A stretch of 64,000 nt of DNA from Uranotaenia lowii (lineage: Eukaryota > Arthropoda > Insecta > Diptera > Culicidae), in contig NC_073691.1 of assembly GCF_029784155.1 (NCBI RefSeq), positions 54,011,978 through 54,075,977 of the forward strand, read 5' to 3'. Both the position numbers and the translations under genes were made by a program. Under the pieces are notes generated by a model. The model made no database searches. It saw only the letters and a list, made by a program, of their open reading frames with translations, and was not told where the DNA came from. Each line of letters opens with the position of its first letter. The stretch's first letter is position 1. Shown piece by piece: positions 12,201 to 22,169 of the stretch.

Positions 12201-12338
12201 CGAAGCCTAGCCGCTGAAATCCGAACTGTCGACGAGAATCTTGACTGGGACCAGGTGAAGACGCTGGCTCCGGATCGTCAACAGTGGAGGTCTTTTACAA
12301 CGGCCCTATGCACCGGTGGATCGGCGCGGGATCATTAA
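9231..12338 (+). CDS. RTE endonuclease/reverse transcriptase
   Basis: This protein would nick target DNA and copy the element RNA from the nick. The N-terminal APE-type endonuclease shows catalytic residues in order: Asn59 in GTWNVL, Glu88 in LSEVRW, Asp197 in GDFNAK, and Asp292-His293 in SDHH. The reverse transcriptase follows, with 'FVDFEKAFDRL', 'GVRQGCILSPLLF' and the catalytic LADD at residues 772-775. The C-terminus has the pattern typical of RTE proteins: 'YLGSQIT', 'LYGCETW', 'RWIGHTLRRDEN', 'GRPRNSWRRS' and a final 'DRQQWR'. The length of 1035 residues fits a full RTE ORF. The first Met at 9231 gives the longest form; Met at 9375 (residue 49) directly precedes the endonuclease and is a good alternative start. 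There is no internal stop or frameshift, so this copy could be active. Confidence 0.92.
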   Translation: MRLPPAKAKMAAPSRDRDFRLTTYCSRLEIVTESERNDRPGTLATTFSMKTRTRIGTWNVLTLAQQGKLEQLAREASRLKLEILGLSEVRWPNTGEHKTQSGQVLLYSGIRGEHATRERGVGFLLSPQAYAALIRWEPINERIIVARFRTRVRNLTMVQCYAPTDVADLQEKEQFYSQLNSVVEKIPKGDIQIHLGDFNAKIGSDNQDLERIMGRHGLGQMSENGELFVEFCGNNNMVIGGSLFPHRPAHKVTWVSRDGRTENQIDHICISRKWRRSLLDVRNKRSADIASDHHLVLGEIRLRVARVQRREEKVGCRYDVRRLENPEVKRAYVEQLESRASELPTDGTVEEQWCGIKNAFITTSHGTLGKVCGRRSEWMSDETWRMVDDRRKAKVGIEQACTGSAKAAARLRYAELEKAVKRACRRDKRAWTNSLAEEGERAAANGDIRLLYDISRRLSGARTDARMPLKDRAGQLLTDRTDQLKRWTEHFEQLFRVTNSDGQQNPQLEAPTVSRINGVNSEAPSLAEIEAVIKNMKSNKAPGIDCIPAEMLKADPALSAQMLHRLFADIWDTATFPADWMQGILVKVPKKGDLTECGNWRGITLICTTLKVLCKVILNRIQEKIDATLRRQQAGFRSGRSCVDHITTLRIILEQINEFQDSLLLVFVDFEKAFDRLNHENIWAALRRRGVPEKLVHLIEAQYEAFSCKVLHDGVLSEPIPVTAGVRQGCILSPLLFLIVMDEILTGSIDCAPNRGLPWNPTTMEQLNDLDLADDIVLLAQTQPDMQSKLDDLTESSKAAGLKVNVGKTKSMEINTANPSSFMVAGQQVEKVECFQYLGSQITPDGGTRKDIETRIRKARFAFASLRNIWRSRQISLRTKIRIFNSNVKSVLLYGCETWCTYAVTTRKLQVFVNRCLRNIIRAWWPGNWISNEELHRRCHQRALEIEIRERKWRWIGHTLRRDENEICREALDWNPEGHRRRGRPRNSWRRSLAAEIRTVDENLDWDQVKTLAPDRQQWRSFTTALCTGGSARDH

Positions 12339-12354
12339 GTAAGTAAGTAAGTAA
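12336..12354 (+). repeat. (TAAG)n tail of the RTE element
   Basis: TAAG repeats four times and ends TAA before satellite resumes at 12355. The ORF stop codon is the first TAA of the tail. Confidence 0.85.
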
Positions 12355-14560
12355 TCGAGAGTTGAGAGTCGATAGTAGAGAGTTGACAGTAGAGAGTCGA
12401 CAGTCGAGAATAGACAGTCGAGAGTCGAGAGTCGACAGTCGAGGGTCGACAGTCGACAGTCAAGAGTCGACAGTCGATAGTCGACAGTTGAGAGTTGACA
12501 GTCGAGAGTTGACAGTCGAGAGTCGAAAGTCGAGAGTTGAGAGTCGACAGTCAAGAATCGATAGTCTACAGTTGGAAGTCGAGAGTCGACAGCCGCGAGT
12601 CGACAGACGAAAGTCGAGAGTCGACAGTCGACAGTCAACAATCGTCAGTCGAGAGTCAACAGTCTAGAGTCGACAGTCAAGAGTCGAAAGTCGAGAGTCT
12701 AGAGTTGACAGTTGACAGTCAACAATCGACAGTCAACAATCGACAGTCGAGAGTCAACAGTCTAGAGTCGACAGTCAAGAGTCGAAAGTCGAGAGTCGAG
12801 AAACGGCAGTCGAGAGTCGACAGTTGAGAGTCGACAGTTGAGAGTCGACAGTCGAGAGTCGACTGTCGAGAGTCAACAGTCGAGAGTCGAAAGCTGAGAG
12901 TCGATAGTCGATAGTCGACAGTCGAGAGTCGACAGTCGAGAGTCGACAGTCGAGAGTCGACAGTCGAGAGTCGACAGTCGACAGTCGACAGTCGACAGTC
13001 GAGAGTCGACAGTCGAGAGTCGACAATGATGTGTCGACAGTCAACAGTTGAGAGTAGACAGTCGAGAGTCGACAATGGAGAGTCGACAGTCGACAGTAGA
13101 GAGTTGACAGTCGAGAGTCGACAGTCGAGAGTCGACAGTCGACAGTTAACAGTCGACAATCGAGAGTCGACAGTCGAGAGTTGACAGTCGAGAGTCGACA
13201 GTCGAGGGTTGACAATCGAGAGTCGACAGTCGAGAGTCGACAGTCGAGAGTCGATAGTCGAGAGTCGACAGTCGAGAGTGGACAATTGAGAGTTGACAGT
13301 AGAGAGTTTACAGTCGAGAGTTGACAGTCGAGAGTCGAGAGTCGAGAGTTGAGAGTCGATAGTCGAGAATCGATGGTCTACAGTTGGAAGTCGAGAGTCG
13401 ATAGTCGAGAGTCAACAGCCACGAGTCTACAGTCGATAGTCGAGAGTCGACAGGCGACAGTCAACAATCGACGGTCGAGAGTCAATAGTCTAGAGTCGAC
13501 AGTCAAGAGTCGAAAGTCGAGAGTCGAGAGTCGACAGTCGATAGTCAACGATCGACAGTCGAGAGTCGACAGTCGACTGTCAAGGGTCGAAAGTCGAGAG
13601 TCGGGAAACGACAGTCAAGAAACGACAGTTGTGAGTCGACAGTTGAGAGTCGAGAGTTGAAAGTCGACATTCGAGAGTCGGCAGTCGACAGTTGCATTCG
13701 AGAGTTGACAGTTGGAGTCAACAGTCGAGTGTCGAAAGTCGAGAGTCAAAAGTCGAGAGTCGAGAGTCGATAATCGAGAGTCGAGTGTCACAAATCGAGA
13801 ATCGAGAGTCAAGAGTCGAGAGTCGAGAGTCGAGAGTCGAGAGTCGAGAGTCGAGAGTCGAGAGTCGAGAGTCGAGAGTCGAGAGTCGAGAGTCGAGAGT
13901 CGAGAGTCGAGAGTCGAGAGTCGAGAGTCGAGAGTCGAGAGTCGAGAGTCGAGAGTCGAGAGTCGAGAGTCGAGAGTCGAGAGTAGAGAGTCGATAATCG
14001 AGAGTCGAGAGTCGAGAGTCGAGAGTCGAGAATCGAGAATCGAGAAACGAGAGTCGAGAATCGAGAGTCGAGAATCGAGAGTCGAGTGTCAAGAGTCGAG
14101 ATTCAAAAGTCGAGAATCGAAAGTCGAGAGTTGAGAGTCGAGATTCGAGAGTCGGGAGCCTAGAGTCGAGAGTCGAGAGTCGAGATTCAAGAGTCGAGAG
14201 TCGAGAGTCGGGGGTCGAGAGTCGAGAGTCGAGATTCGAGAGTCGACAGTCAAGAGTCGTGAGCCGAGAGTCGAGAGTCGAGAAACGAGAGCCAAGAGTC
14301 GACATTCAAGAGTCGAGAGTTGAAAGTCAAGAGTCGAGAGTCAAGATTTGAAAGTCGTGAGTCGAGATTCGAGTGTCAAAAGTCAAAAGTTAAAGCCAAA
14401 AATCAAAAATAGAAAGTTGAATAAAGTCTTTTGTTGAGCGTCGATATTCGAAAATTGAAAATCTTGTGTCGAAAGTTCAAAGTCGTTGTTCGATAGTAAA
14501 TATTCGAGCGTCAAAAATGAAAGTCGAGTATTCAAAATTCAGGGAACAAGAGATAAGATT
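12355..14560. repeat. Heptamer satellite (GAGTCGA family), right arm
   Basis: This continues the array left of the RTE element. From 12355 to about 13330 the 14-bp alternating form (GAGTCGACAGTCGA) dominates. From about 13790 to 14000 the array is nearly pure 7-bp GAGTCGA. After about 14090 the words decay gradually into unique DNA, the mirror of the decay on the left side. All ORFs here on both strands are by-products of the stop-free unit. Confidence 0.95.
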
Positions 14561-17500
14561 TGAAAGTCAAGATTCGAATGGTAAAAAACTCTGGAACCAA
14601 TTTTAGTTTTCCAGAAAGTAAAAAAAAGTGCAATTTTCCTCGATTGACCCCCCAAAACAAGACAAAACTTGCCCTCCAGACCCGGCGCCGGTCGATCCCT
14701 TTTTGCGAGCAGGGAAAAATGTGCGTATGCAGGATTCGTTGAAGTGGAAAATCCAACACGTGGTAATCCCTTTTTGCCAGCTTTCCCTAGCTAGAAAACC
14801 GAACGACCGACGAAAGAAGTTTTTAAGGATCCATCAGGCGAGAGTGTGTTTTTTTTGTCTTACGAATGCAAATACTTCTGGTCTCTAAAAGTACGCACGT
14901 CGTCGTCGTCGTCATCCTCGGTCGGTTGGGTTTGTCGGTTCTGAGCTATTTTTGTGATTTTTTTTTCGCTCTCTCTATTATTTCACTCCCCCATATTTTC
15001 CACTTACGACAACCGACGACAAGTTGGGGGTTGGTTTTCCCCGGAATTGGGGCTGAGAACCCTGTTCCGATGTATTATAAACGGCTAAACTAGGATCATT
15101 GTGCCCTTATTTGGGGCAAGCCCACAGCTCGAGTGTGGTAGTGGGCCTGAGAAAGCATATTTAACATAATTTGTTGATATGTTTCTTGTCCCGGATGATG
15201 GCTAAGCCGATTGAGATTGAAAGACATTCGTTGAAATGGGTGGGCTTTGCTTGGGAAAATTTGTATCAATTTAAAGTAGCATCAACATCAAATGATGCAT
15301 GAAACGAGTTTATGGAATTGATAGGTATCAACCTCGTTTTTAAAAGAATGGATTGAAAAACTCTTGACAATTTTAAAGTGAAAAAACAGATTTCAAATTG
15401 CTATCAAACTCAATTGAGAATTCAAGATACAATCTCGTTCGTATTGGAACCACGTAGTGTTATTATCTTTTCTTAACTGTTTTTTCCAAAGTCCTTATGA
15501 ATTGATTAGTCCTTTTTTATGAAGCTTTATATCTTCCCTTTAATATTTTACAGTTCCAAGAAACCTTCAAGCTCCAAGATCGACTCGGTTCCGCATCAAC
15601 GAGGTCCTTTCGTTTTCAATTCACCAACCACGCTTCGTCTCAGGGACTTCCCCATTTGGTAGAATTAACCAGTAAACCTTTTTCAAAAGATACAGATACT
15701 GGAATCATCAAGCGTACGCATTCAAACTAGACCGAATTTAATTGAAATTTTCAAAAATTCAAATGACTGAGCTTTCAAGCTAAAAAAAAGTTGTTGAAAA
15801 ATTCATTGAAAAAGATTTTAATTCTTTTCAATGAGTTTTTAAAACGTACTCATCTTACCACATATGAGAAACATATTTCAATTTTCCTACGAAACTATTA
15901 TTCAGCCATTATGGAACTTTGAAAGTACCCAATTCGGAATCATTGATGATTTAGAGTTTTCAGAAAAAAAAACCGTCTACATAATCATCTCTCAAATTTT
16001 ATTCAGTGTTGTACTCAAATGTTTTTCTAACTGAATTTTCACTAAGCGGCAACATAATCTTAGATTTTTCCACCTTTCTGCATACCTTTAGGCGAAATTC
16101 TCGAATTTCAAAATGCAAGCCGGCCTCACACATACCCTAGGACTAAGGTCAGTATCTACAAGAAAGCAGATGTGGCAGCACCTTTTGGGAATTGCCTCGC
16201 CTTGAGAGCGAGTTAGACAGAAGACAGAGAGTGAAAAGTTTTTCAATTTCTTTGAATTATTATTACAAGAAGAAGAAACCAAGTCTCCAAGTCTGAACCT
16301 TCCTCAATCCTCAATCCCCCTCAACAGCCAGTTTGGTTGGCCTCCATCTGGTGAATTTTCCCTTTCTCGGATCTAGGGTGATTTGTGTGTGCGTGTGAAG
16401 AAGCATTCCTGCAAGCAAAAGGCTAGAAATCAAAAAGTGAGAATCTTAAGTGGGTTAGAAAAGTTTTCTTTTCGGTCATCACCCGGATCGGCAGCCGGAA
16501 TAATTTGCGGCTTGCCCTTCGATGTGTTGCCAGCCGGTGTGTAGGCAGTTAATTTGGGTTGTCTATTTGATATTCTAATTTTGCTAGGCTTGACTGAGTT
16601 GGTGTCTTTGCGAAGAAAATATTAGCAGCAGCACCTTTGCTTGGGGTGGGTGGAAGACAGTTTTCATTAAGGTCTGGTGAATTTTTGGGTGAATGAAAAT
16701 TGGAAAAAAAATCTCTAAGGAGATAATGCATTTATTTAATATTTATTTATTTATTTAAAAAATTTTCGAAATGTAGATTTTTATAATCAATCCCAATTTC
16801 AGAAATCAACATTTTGGAGAAGATTTACAAACACGTTCCGGAAATTCGTTACCAAAAACTTTCAACATATTTTTTCGATTCGTCGAAAAAGCAGCGAAAA
16901 CAGTCAACGAAAAACAATCGGAAGCTTTCTGTCATTGGCGCTAAGCCTAAGTTTATGTGGATTGCCACCGACTTCACTGCCGTCTTTGGAAGATGCTGAT
17001 GGAGGCGTCCCGAAACTAGCTAGCAAGAAAAACATTGACGAACGAGTATCAGATTCTTGTACTTACTCTTGGTTGTTGGTACTTTCATGCGTGGAACAGA
17101 CAAATATAAAATGGCTATTCCACTTCTTACGTTACAGTATGAGAACGAATTTGGCATTTGTTTAGATTTTTGACATGAAAAAGTAATCTCCAAGTAGCCA
17201 AATAAGAAGTTTTTAAAAACTTTTGATCGCAGAAAACTGATGAATAGCAAAAACAAACTAAAAAATCTCTGTAGACTGAATAGACATTATCAATTTTGTA
17301 AGAAAATCATAAGTGCTACCAATAGAAACGCTTGAAAGTAAAAAATCATGCCTAGAAGTGAAACCGATCACAGTTGCTCTGGAAAGGTTTTTCAATACTA
17401 GTCGGCCAACTAAATGGTTGTTTTGTCACGAGTTATATTAAATTTCCGGAACGACTTAAATCAAATAAGGAATGCTTTTATCTGACTTTTTTTTCATATG

Positions 17501-18916
17501 GCGACCGCTAAAATTAATATTTATGCCATTAGTAGTACTTTGCTTTGTACAATTCACATTTAACATTTTATATTTGTCATTAATGCTCTCAGAGGACAAG
17601 ACCAGAACGTTCTTCACAAATCAATAAGTGAAAATTGTAACAAAAACTCTTCTAAAGTATTTGAAATTTCAAAAACATCAAAACTTGGGCATTAATAATT
17701 TCACAGTTGACGTATCTGGCCCCAACTCGAAAATCAAATTTTTTACCTTTCTCTGTTTGTTTAACTCATATAATAGTTCTACTGGATTTGAAACAGTATT
17801 TCTATGATCACGAGCAAGACTTCCTCGTTTTCCCTAAAGAGTGCTCATTTTGCGATATTCAGAAGAATTGTAGACTCCATTATTCCCCATGACCAAAAAA
17901 ATCAGCGAATTTTAAGATGGCCAATTTTTATCAATCAACTTTAAGTTTTAAGCATTGATCACACTGACATGACTCTTAGAACAAACAACCATTTTCTGTC
18001 TAATGCATTTTGTCAGATTTTGTTGGTTCGCAATACCGACGGCAGGTGGCGAACCTGTAAAATGTGACAAAAATGCCCTTTAGGAGAAATATACCTGTTT
18101 AGACCGATGTTATCTTAGAAATTGTCTTTTTTTTTTAAATTGGATGGCATTTCCTAACTAGGATAGCATTTCTTCAAATCGATCGATGCGCACTCTGGCA
18201 TCGATATTGCGTACTGTTGGAAAAATTATCCAGAAAACGAAATCGAGTGTCCATGGTAGTATGGTCAGTGTTTTAAGTTTGCATTTTTACAGTGTAGCTT
18301 TTCTACTTACTTTAACCATCAATTATTACAATCGAAGCTTTTATTTCTTCGAAATCAGTTCAAACAATTTAACACATCAGTTTTATAATTAAAGGTTGAT
18401 AATCCACACTGAAAAAAATAATAACATGAAGTAAAAAAATTTTGAAAAAAGTGTTTTCCCTTGAATATGCACAAGTTGCAATGTACACGGAGAAAAATAT
18501 ATAGTTTTATCAGCGATATTACGCGTCTACATGGACATAAATATGATTGTTTGGTTCTGACCCGAAAAAACAATCAAGCCAACCATCTGATTATACGTTG
18601 CCACAAATGGACAGATGGCTGATTTAGCGATCGCATCAGCTTCGAGAATCCAACAGGAAATTTTAAGTCAATCATTCGTATGGCTGTTTTAACTGTTATA
18701 TGCTCCCCATGAACGTCGGAAATCGTAGATTCAAATGTTGATTAAAATTAATTTGAGCATTTAACTGCATTGTTGTTCTTTTTTATTATTTAAAAGACAC
18801 ATGTTTTTTACTGAATCATATATATTACAGTGGCATATTTTTTTATTCAAACCAATGCAATAAACTAAATTTATGCTGCTGCTCCACCGTTTCCAGAAGG
18901 ATGATTTTCGAGGCTT
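14561..18916. other. Unique, mostly AT-rich DNA
   Basis: No gene can be supported. GC-richer patches lie at about 14630-14780 and 16280-16560. There is a short (CGT)n run near 14898-14912 and an (ATTT)n run at about 16735-16757. Phrases near 18407 and 18486 ('cactgaaaaaaata', 'cacggagaaaaata') resemble ends of common insect MITEs, but I cannot pair them into an element. Confidence 0.4.
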
Positions 18917-18921
18917 GCTCG
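18917..18921 (+). repeat. 5-bp target duplication of the LTR element, left copy
   Basis: GCTCG immediately outside the left LTR matches GCTCG at 26128-26132 immediately outside the right LTR. Five-base duplications are normal for Ty3/Gypsy integrases. Confidence 0.85.
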
Positions 18922-19116
18922 TAAAATAGATCTTCCTTCCAGTTAACACACGTTGTTAAAGCGTTGAGTTCTCAGCAACAAAAGAGACTTGCTCATATCT
19001 TTATTTCTTATTTATACACAATACAATTCTCACTTCGTGAATAATCGCGATGTCTGATAATTCGGACTTATCGTTAAGGGTATAAGCAAACTAGTTCGAA
19101 CTTCGCATATATAATA
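18922..19116 (-). repeat. 3' LTR of the Ty3/Gypsy element
   Basis: It matches 25933-26127 at a constant offset of 7011 with no visible difference. On the minus strand it begins TATTATATATGCG and ends CTATTTTA, not the usual TG...CA, but the adjoining target duplication and PPT fix both boundaries. Confidence 0.92.
19000..19016 (-). promoter_or_regulatory. TATA box and AATAAA inside the LTR
   Basis: Reading the minus strand, TATAAATA (19009-19016) is followed within a few bases by AATAAA (19000-19005). The same pair occurs in the other LTR at 26020-26027 and 26011-26016. These are candidate promoter and polyadenylation signals. Confidence 0.5.
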
Positions 19117-19117
19117 A

Positions 19118-19127
19118 TTCTCCTTCC
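19118..19127 (-). other. Polypurine tract
   Basis: On the minus strand GGAAGGAGAA lies one base upstream of the 3' LTR. This is the expected primer site for plus-strand DNA synthesis. Confidence 0.75.
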
Positions 19128-19173
19128 ATTAGTTAAAGGTAATATAATTTTTGTTGTAAAAAATAATCATGTA

Positions 19174-19195
19174 CAAATACTTTTAATAAATTCAC
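19174..19195 (+). repeat. 22-bp direct repeat flanking the nested insertion, left copy
   Basis: This exact 22-mer (beginning CAAATACTTT, ending AATTCAC) recurs at 20719-20740. The two bracket a 1.5-kb block with no relation to pol, so they are best read as a target duplication. Confidence 0.7.
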
Positions 19196-20718
19196 TAATC
19201 ACTAATCACTAATCGTACTTCCATAGCCAGAACTTATGTCTGAGTCCCACAGAATAATAAAGTGTTTTATTATTCCTCTTTTCTTTGTTCATGTTTTTGA
19301 TCATTTTAACATCAAAACATTAAAATGATCAAAAACATAAAGTGGTTGGGCCTACCATGGAGCAGAGAACGCAGAGACATCTGGAACACAGGAACAGGAA
19401 GAAACGTGGACCACCAGTACCATACGTTTCAAATGGGCAGTATCGTTGGAAGCATGCTAAGAAAAATGCTCCTTGATGAAGAAACCATGTGAAAAGTAAA
19501 GTAGCTGCGTCAATCGATTGGACTTTTCTAAGTGGCTGGAAATGACTTATTTTGTACACAGAAATCACAAAACTTAAGAATAGGAGCATTTTGCAGAAAT
19601 TATGTAATAAATAAAAGTATTGGAAATGGTTTAGCTGTTATTTTGCTTGAACTGTTTTGGATTTCTGTGTTCAATCATTTCTGGTCATCGACCAAGGATA
19701 TAGCGCCTTTACTCGCTCTTGAAAATAAAAAGAGAAACAGAAAATATGATTACTTCACAAAACCTTTCGAGGTCTGTTTAGAGCTCGAGAGGTTCTTTAA
19801 AAAATTTCATTTCATTTAACATATATTTAAGTAAATATTTTTAAGTAATAAAATCAAGTTTCTTCGAACCACAATTGAAAAATTCCCACTTCATTTTTGT
19901 AACTGATCTAATAAGAACCTCAAACAAATTTTCAAAATGGATATATGACAATTCTCAAGGATACTTAGCTTTGCGGGGCTTCAATATTCAACCCTTAGTT
20001 GTTTTTCAAAGAACACATGTTCCATTTGAAAATCAAGAATAATTGCGGTGCAGCAGCATAAAAAGCATCACATATGGGGGAAAACGGCAAAAAACACTTC
20101 ACTGATGGTATGAATTATTTTCACCCAAACCACACCAAACATATTTTGTTTTTCAGAGCTTGGACTGGAAACTTTTTTCTTTAAGCGATTCCTTGTAACA
20201 AGCCCACTTTCCTACGTAGCACAAGGCGTTTTCATTTTTCCAAATCACAGTAGGTACGCTGTAACACATACGTCGCCTAGGTTCCATAGTTGTTAAGATA
20301 ACCGACTATGAAAAGATCTAAACCTGTTCTTTCAAGATCCTGTTAAAAATTCTTCTTCCAACCACACAACACAAATTGTTTTATTCACTCCTAGCACCCG
20401 TTTTTAAATTAAAATTGTTTTCTCATTTTCAACCACAACACTAAAAAGTAAAACTCCAACCAGAGTTTCCTTCACAATTGTTGGGGTCCGGTTCCCAGCA
20501 GAGCTCCAGAAAGCACAAATTAAACACCAGAGAAGCGCTAACAATTCTCTTTCAAGTTGCTCAAGATTATACTGAATTCTAGCCTTTTTTCATCATATTT
20601 TGGATATGATCTTTTTAAAGCATTTTTGTATTTATCACCAAAAAACACAAATTTCCGAAAATTATTACGAGCGAAAAAAAAACGCGTGCGTTTGCCTTTG
20701 CTCAACGCCTACTTCCTC
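19196..20718 (-). mobile_element. Nested 1.5-kb insertion in the LTR element, likely a non-coding retroposon
   Basis: The block is flanked by a perfect 22-bp repeat and starts with a heptamer run ('actaatc' about three times, 19193-19213). Read on the minus strand, that run would be a (GATTAGT)n tail at the 3' end, as used by some non-LTR elements instead of poly(A). The other end has no repeat. No endonuclease or RT sequence is present; the longest minus-strand frame (19329-19589, 86 residues) is not recognisable. A 19-bp perfect hairpin lies near the tail end. Without the block, the LTR element has a short 3' UTR, as expected for mag elements. A transduced host fragment is the alternative. 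Confidence 0.55.
19291..19338. repeat. Perfect 19-bp hairpin
   Basis: Arms 19291-19309 and 19320-19338 are exact reverse complements (ATGTTTTTGATCATTTTAA) around a 10-base loop. It lies about 100 bases from the tail end of the nested insertion. Confidence 0.85.
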
Positions 20719-20740
20719 CAAATACTTTTAATAAATTCAC
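20719..20740 (+). repeat. 22-bp direct repeat flanking the nested insertion, right copy
   Basis: Identical to 19174-19195. It lies about 30 bases beyond the integrase stop codon. Confidence 0.7.
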
Positions 20741-20769
20741 AAGACACAATTCATTCAATTTATTCGGAC

Positions 20770-22107
20770 TTATTTTAGTTGAGTTTTTTCATTGTTTGAT
20801 AATTCAGACCGCGATTTACTTCGCGTGCAGATTGGACTGCGTAACGGATTTGTTTGTTCCTTGGTGGTTTTCATTTTTCTCGATTTCGACCTTCGGGACC
20901 CCGGTGAGTTCATCGAACACTGTGGATTACCAATCTCGTCGCTAGAGCTGCTTGACTCCCTGCGCCTCTTGTTCCGTTGTATTGCGTCACTTATGACCGC
21001 ACCTCTCGTTCGTGATTGCTGAACCAGCTTCAACTGGTTGCGATGAGCGTTCAATGTAGAACTGCCAATAGATATAAGAGAAACATTGGGTGAGACTCTT
21101 TTCACAAATTTGCCCTGAATCCATTTTTCAATTTGCCTTTTATTTGGATTTTTATAATACAAAGTATCACCCAAAATCAATTTAGAAAACGGATCGAGCG
21201 GTAACGTAGAAGATTTGTCTAAAGTAGACGCTTGGTTGTTTACACGTTTGGTATCTTTAATTTGGTATTCTGGTTTCCTTCCCTCCTCCATTTGTTTTTC
21301 TAAATGTTTATCGTATTGTCGATTAGGATGTAAAAGATTAATTAAGGTTTTAGGTTTGAAAGTTAATACTTTTTCAGAGGGGAATCTTTCATCATTCATT
21401 CCACTTGTGTTTCTAAAGTTGACTAGAAAATACGTTATTTTGTCATCAATAGATAAAGTTTTTATCTGATTGTCGAGAAGAAATTTTTTAAAGACGTCCT
21501 TAACCGTCCTTACCATTCTTTCCGCCTGCCCATTACTACTAGGATGGTAAGGTGGTGATTTCATAACTCTTATACCCTGTTTTTCCATAAACGAAATGAA
21601 TTCTAAAGAATTGAATGGTGGACCTCCATCTGTAACTAAGACATCTGGAAGTCCAAATCTGGCAAACATTGAATTAAATTTTCGAATCACTTTGCTAGCA
21701 TCAGTTCCATATTTCATAATTTCAATTTCCAACCATTTTGAGTGGCTGTCCACCATAAGCAAAAAATGTTGTTGATTAAAATAAAAAAAATCTGCATGTA
21801 TTCTGCTGAATGGTTTTGTGGTCGGAATCCATGGTACAAAAACATCTTTTCGAGGAATGGCTGTAATTTTGAGACAAACTTGGCACTGTTTTACAAATTG
21901 CTCGATATCACTGATTCCTAGCCAAAATACCGACCGTCTTGCTGTTTGCTTCATCTTGACAATACCATTGTGATTCGAATGAAGAAGATTCAAAATGTTA
22001 TACTGCAAAACCTTTGGGATTATGACTCTATCTTTATATAATAAACAACCACTTGAAATTTCCATGTCTTCTTTTAACGAAAAAAATGGTTGCAGAATTT
22101 TTTCCAA
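20770..22107 (-). CDS. Integrase region of the Ty3/Gypsy pol
   Basis: This part of Pol inserts the element cDNA. Counting from 22107, a zinc-binding HHCC is visible (His43, His46, Cys75, Cys78), then the catalytic triad Asp106 in 'HADFF', Asp160 in 'VTDGG' and Glu196 in 'NGQAERMV'. The C-terminus is long, basic and Ser-rich and ends about 30 bases before the nested insertion. The 22107 position is not a true start: pol reads through from RNase H. An in-frame stop (22147-22149, read TAA on the minus strand) and a one-base slip near 22211-22215 separate it from RNase H, so it could not be made as part of a polyprotein from this copy. Confidence 0.85.
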   Translation of the reverse strand: MEKILQPFFSLKEDMEISSGCLLYKDRVIIPKVLQYNILNLLHSNHNGIVKMKQTARRSVFWLGISDIEQFVKQCQVCLKITAIPRKDVFVPWIPTTKPFSRIHADFFYFNQQHFLLMVDSHSKWLEIEIMKYGTDASKVIRKFNSMFARFGLPDVLVTDGGPPFNSLEFISFMEKQGIRVMKSPPYHPSSNGQAERMVRTVKDVFKKFLLDNQIKTLSIDDKITYFLVNFRNTSGMNDERFPSEKVLTFKPKTLINLLHPNRQYDKHLEKQMEEGRKPEYQIKDTKRVNNQASTLDKSSTLPLDPFSKLILGDTLYYKNPNKRQIEKWIQGKFVKRVSPNVSLISIGSSTLNAHRNQLKLVQQSRTRGAVISDAIQRNKRRRESSSSSDEIGNPQCSMNSPGSRRSKSRKMKTTKEQTNPLRSPICTRSKSRSELSNNEKTQLK

Positions 22108-22169
22108 CTTCCTTGGCCAGCCATTTGTTTGAAATTCAATAATTTTTTAAAGAGAATTATCTTTTCTTG

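Larger units (their letters stand above)
8935..12354 (+). mobile_element. RTE-clade non-LTR retrotransposon, near full length
   Basis: A 3.4-kb non-satellite block sits inside the heptamer satellite. It has a GC-richer 5' region, one long intact ORF (9231-12338) encoding APE endonuclease and reverse transcriptase, almost no 3' UTR, and a short tandem tail (TAAG)n at 12336-12354. The stop codon TAA itself forms the first unit of the tail. A single EN-RT protein, a minimal 3' UTR and a simple-repeat tail instead of poly(A) are hallmarks of the RTE clade. The flanking AATCGAGAGTTG repeats look like its target duplication. Its even base composition contrasts with the AT-rich flanks. Assignment to a named family would need a database comparison. 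Confidence 0.88.
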
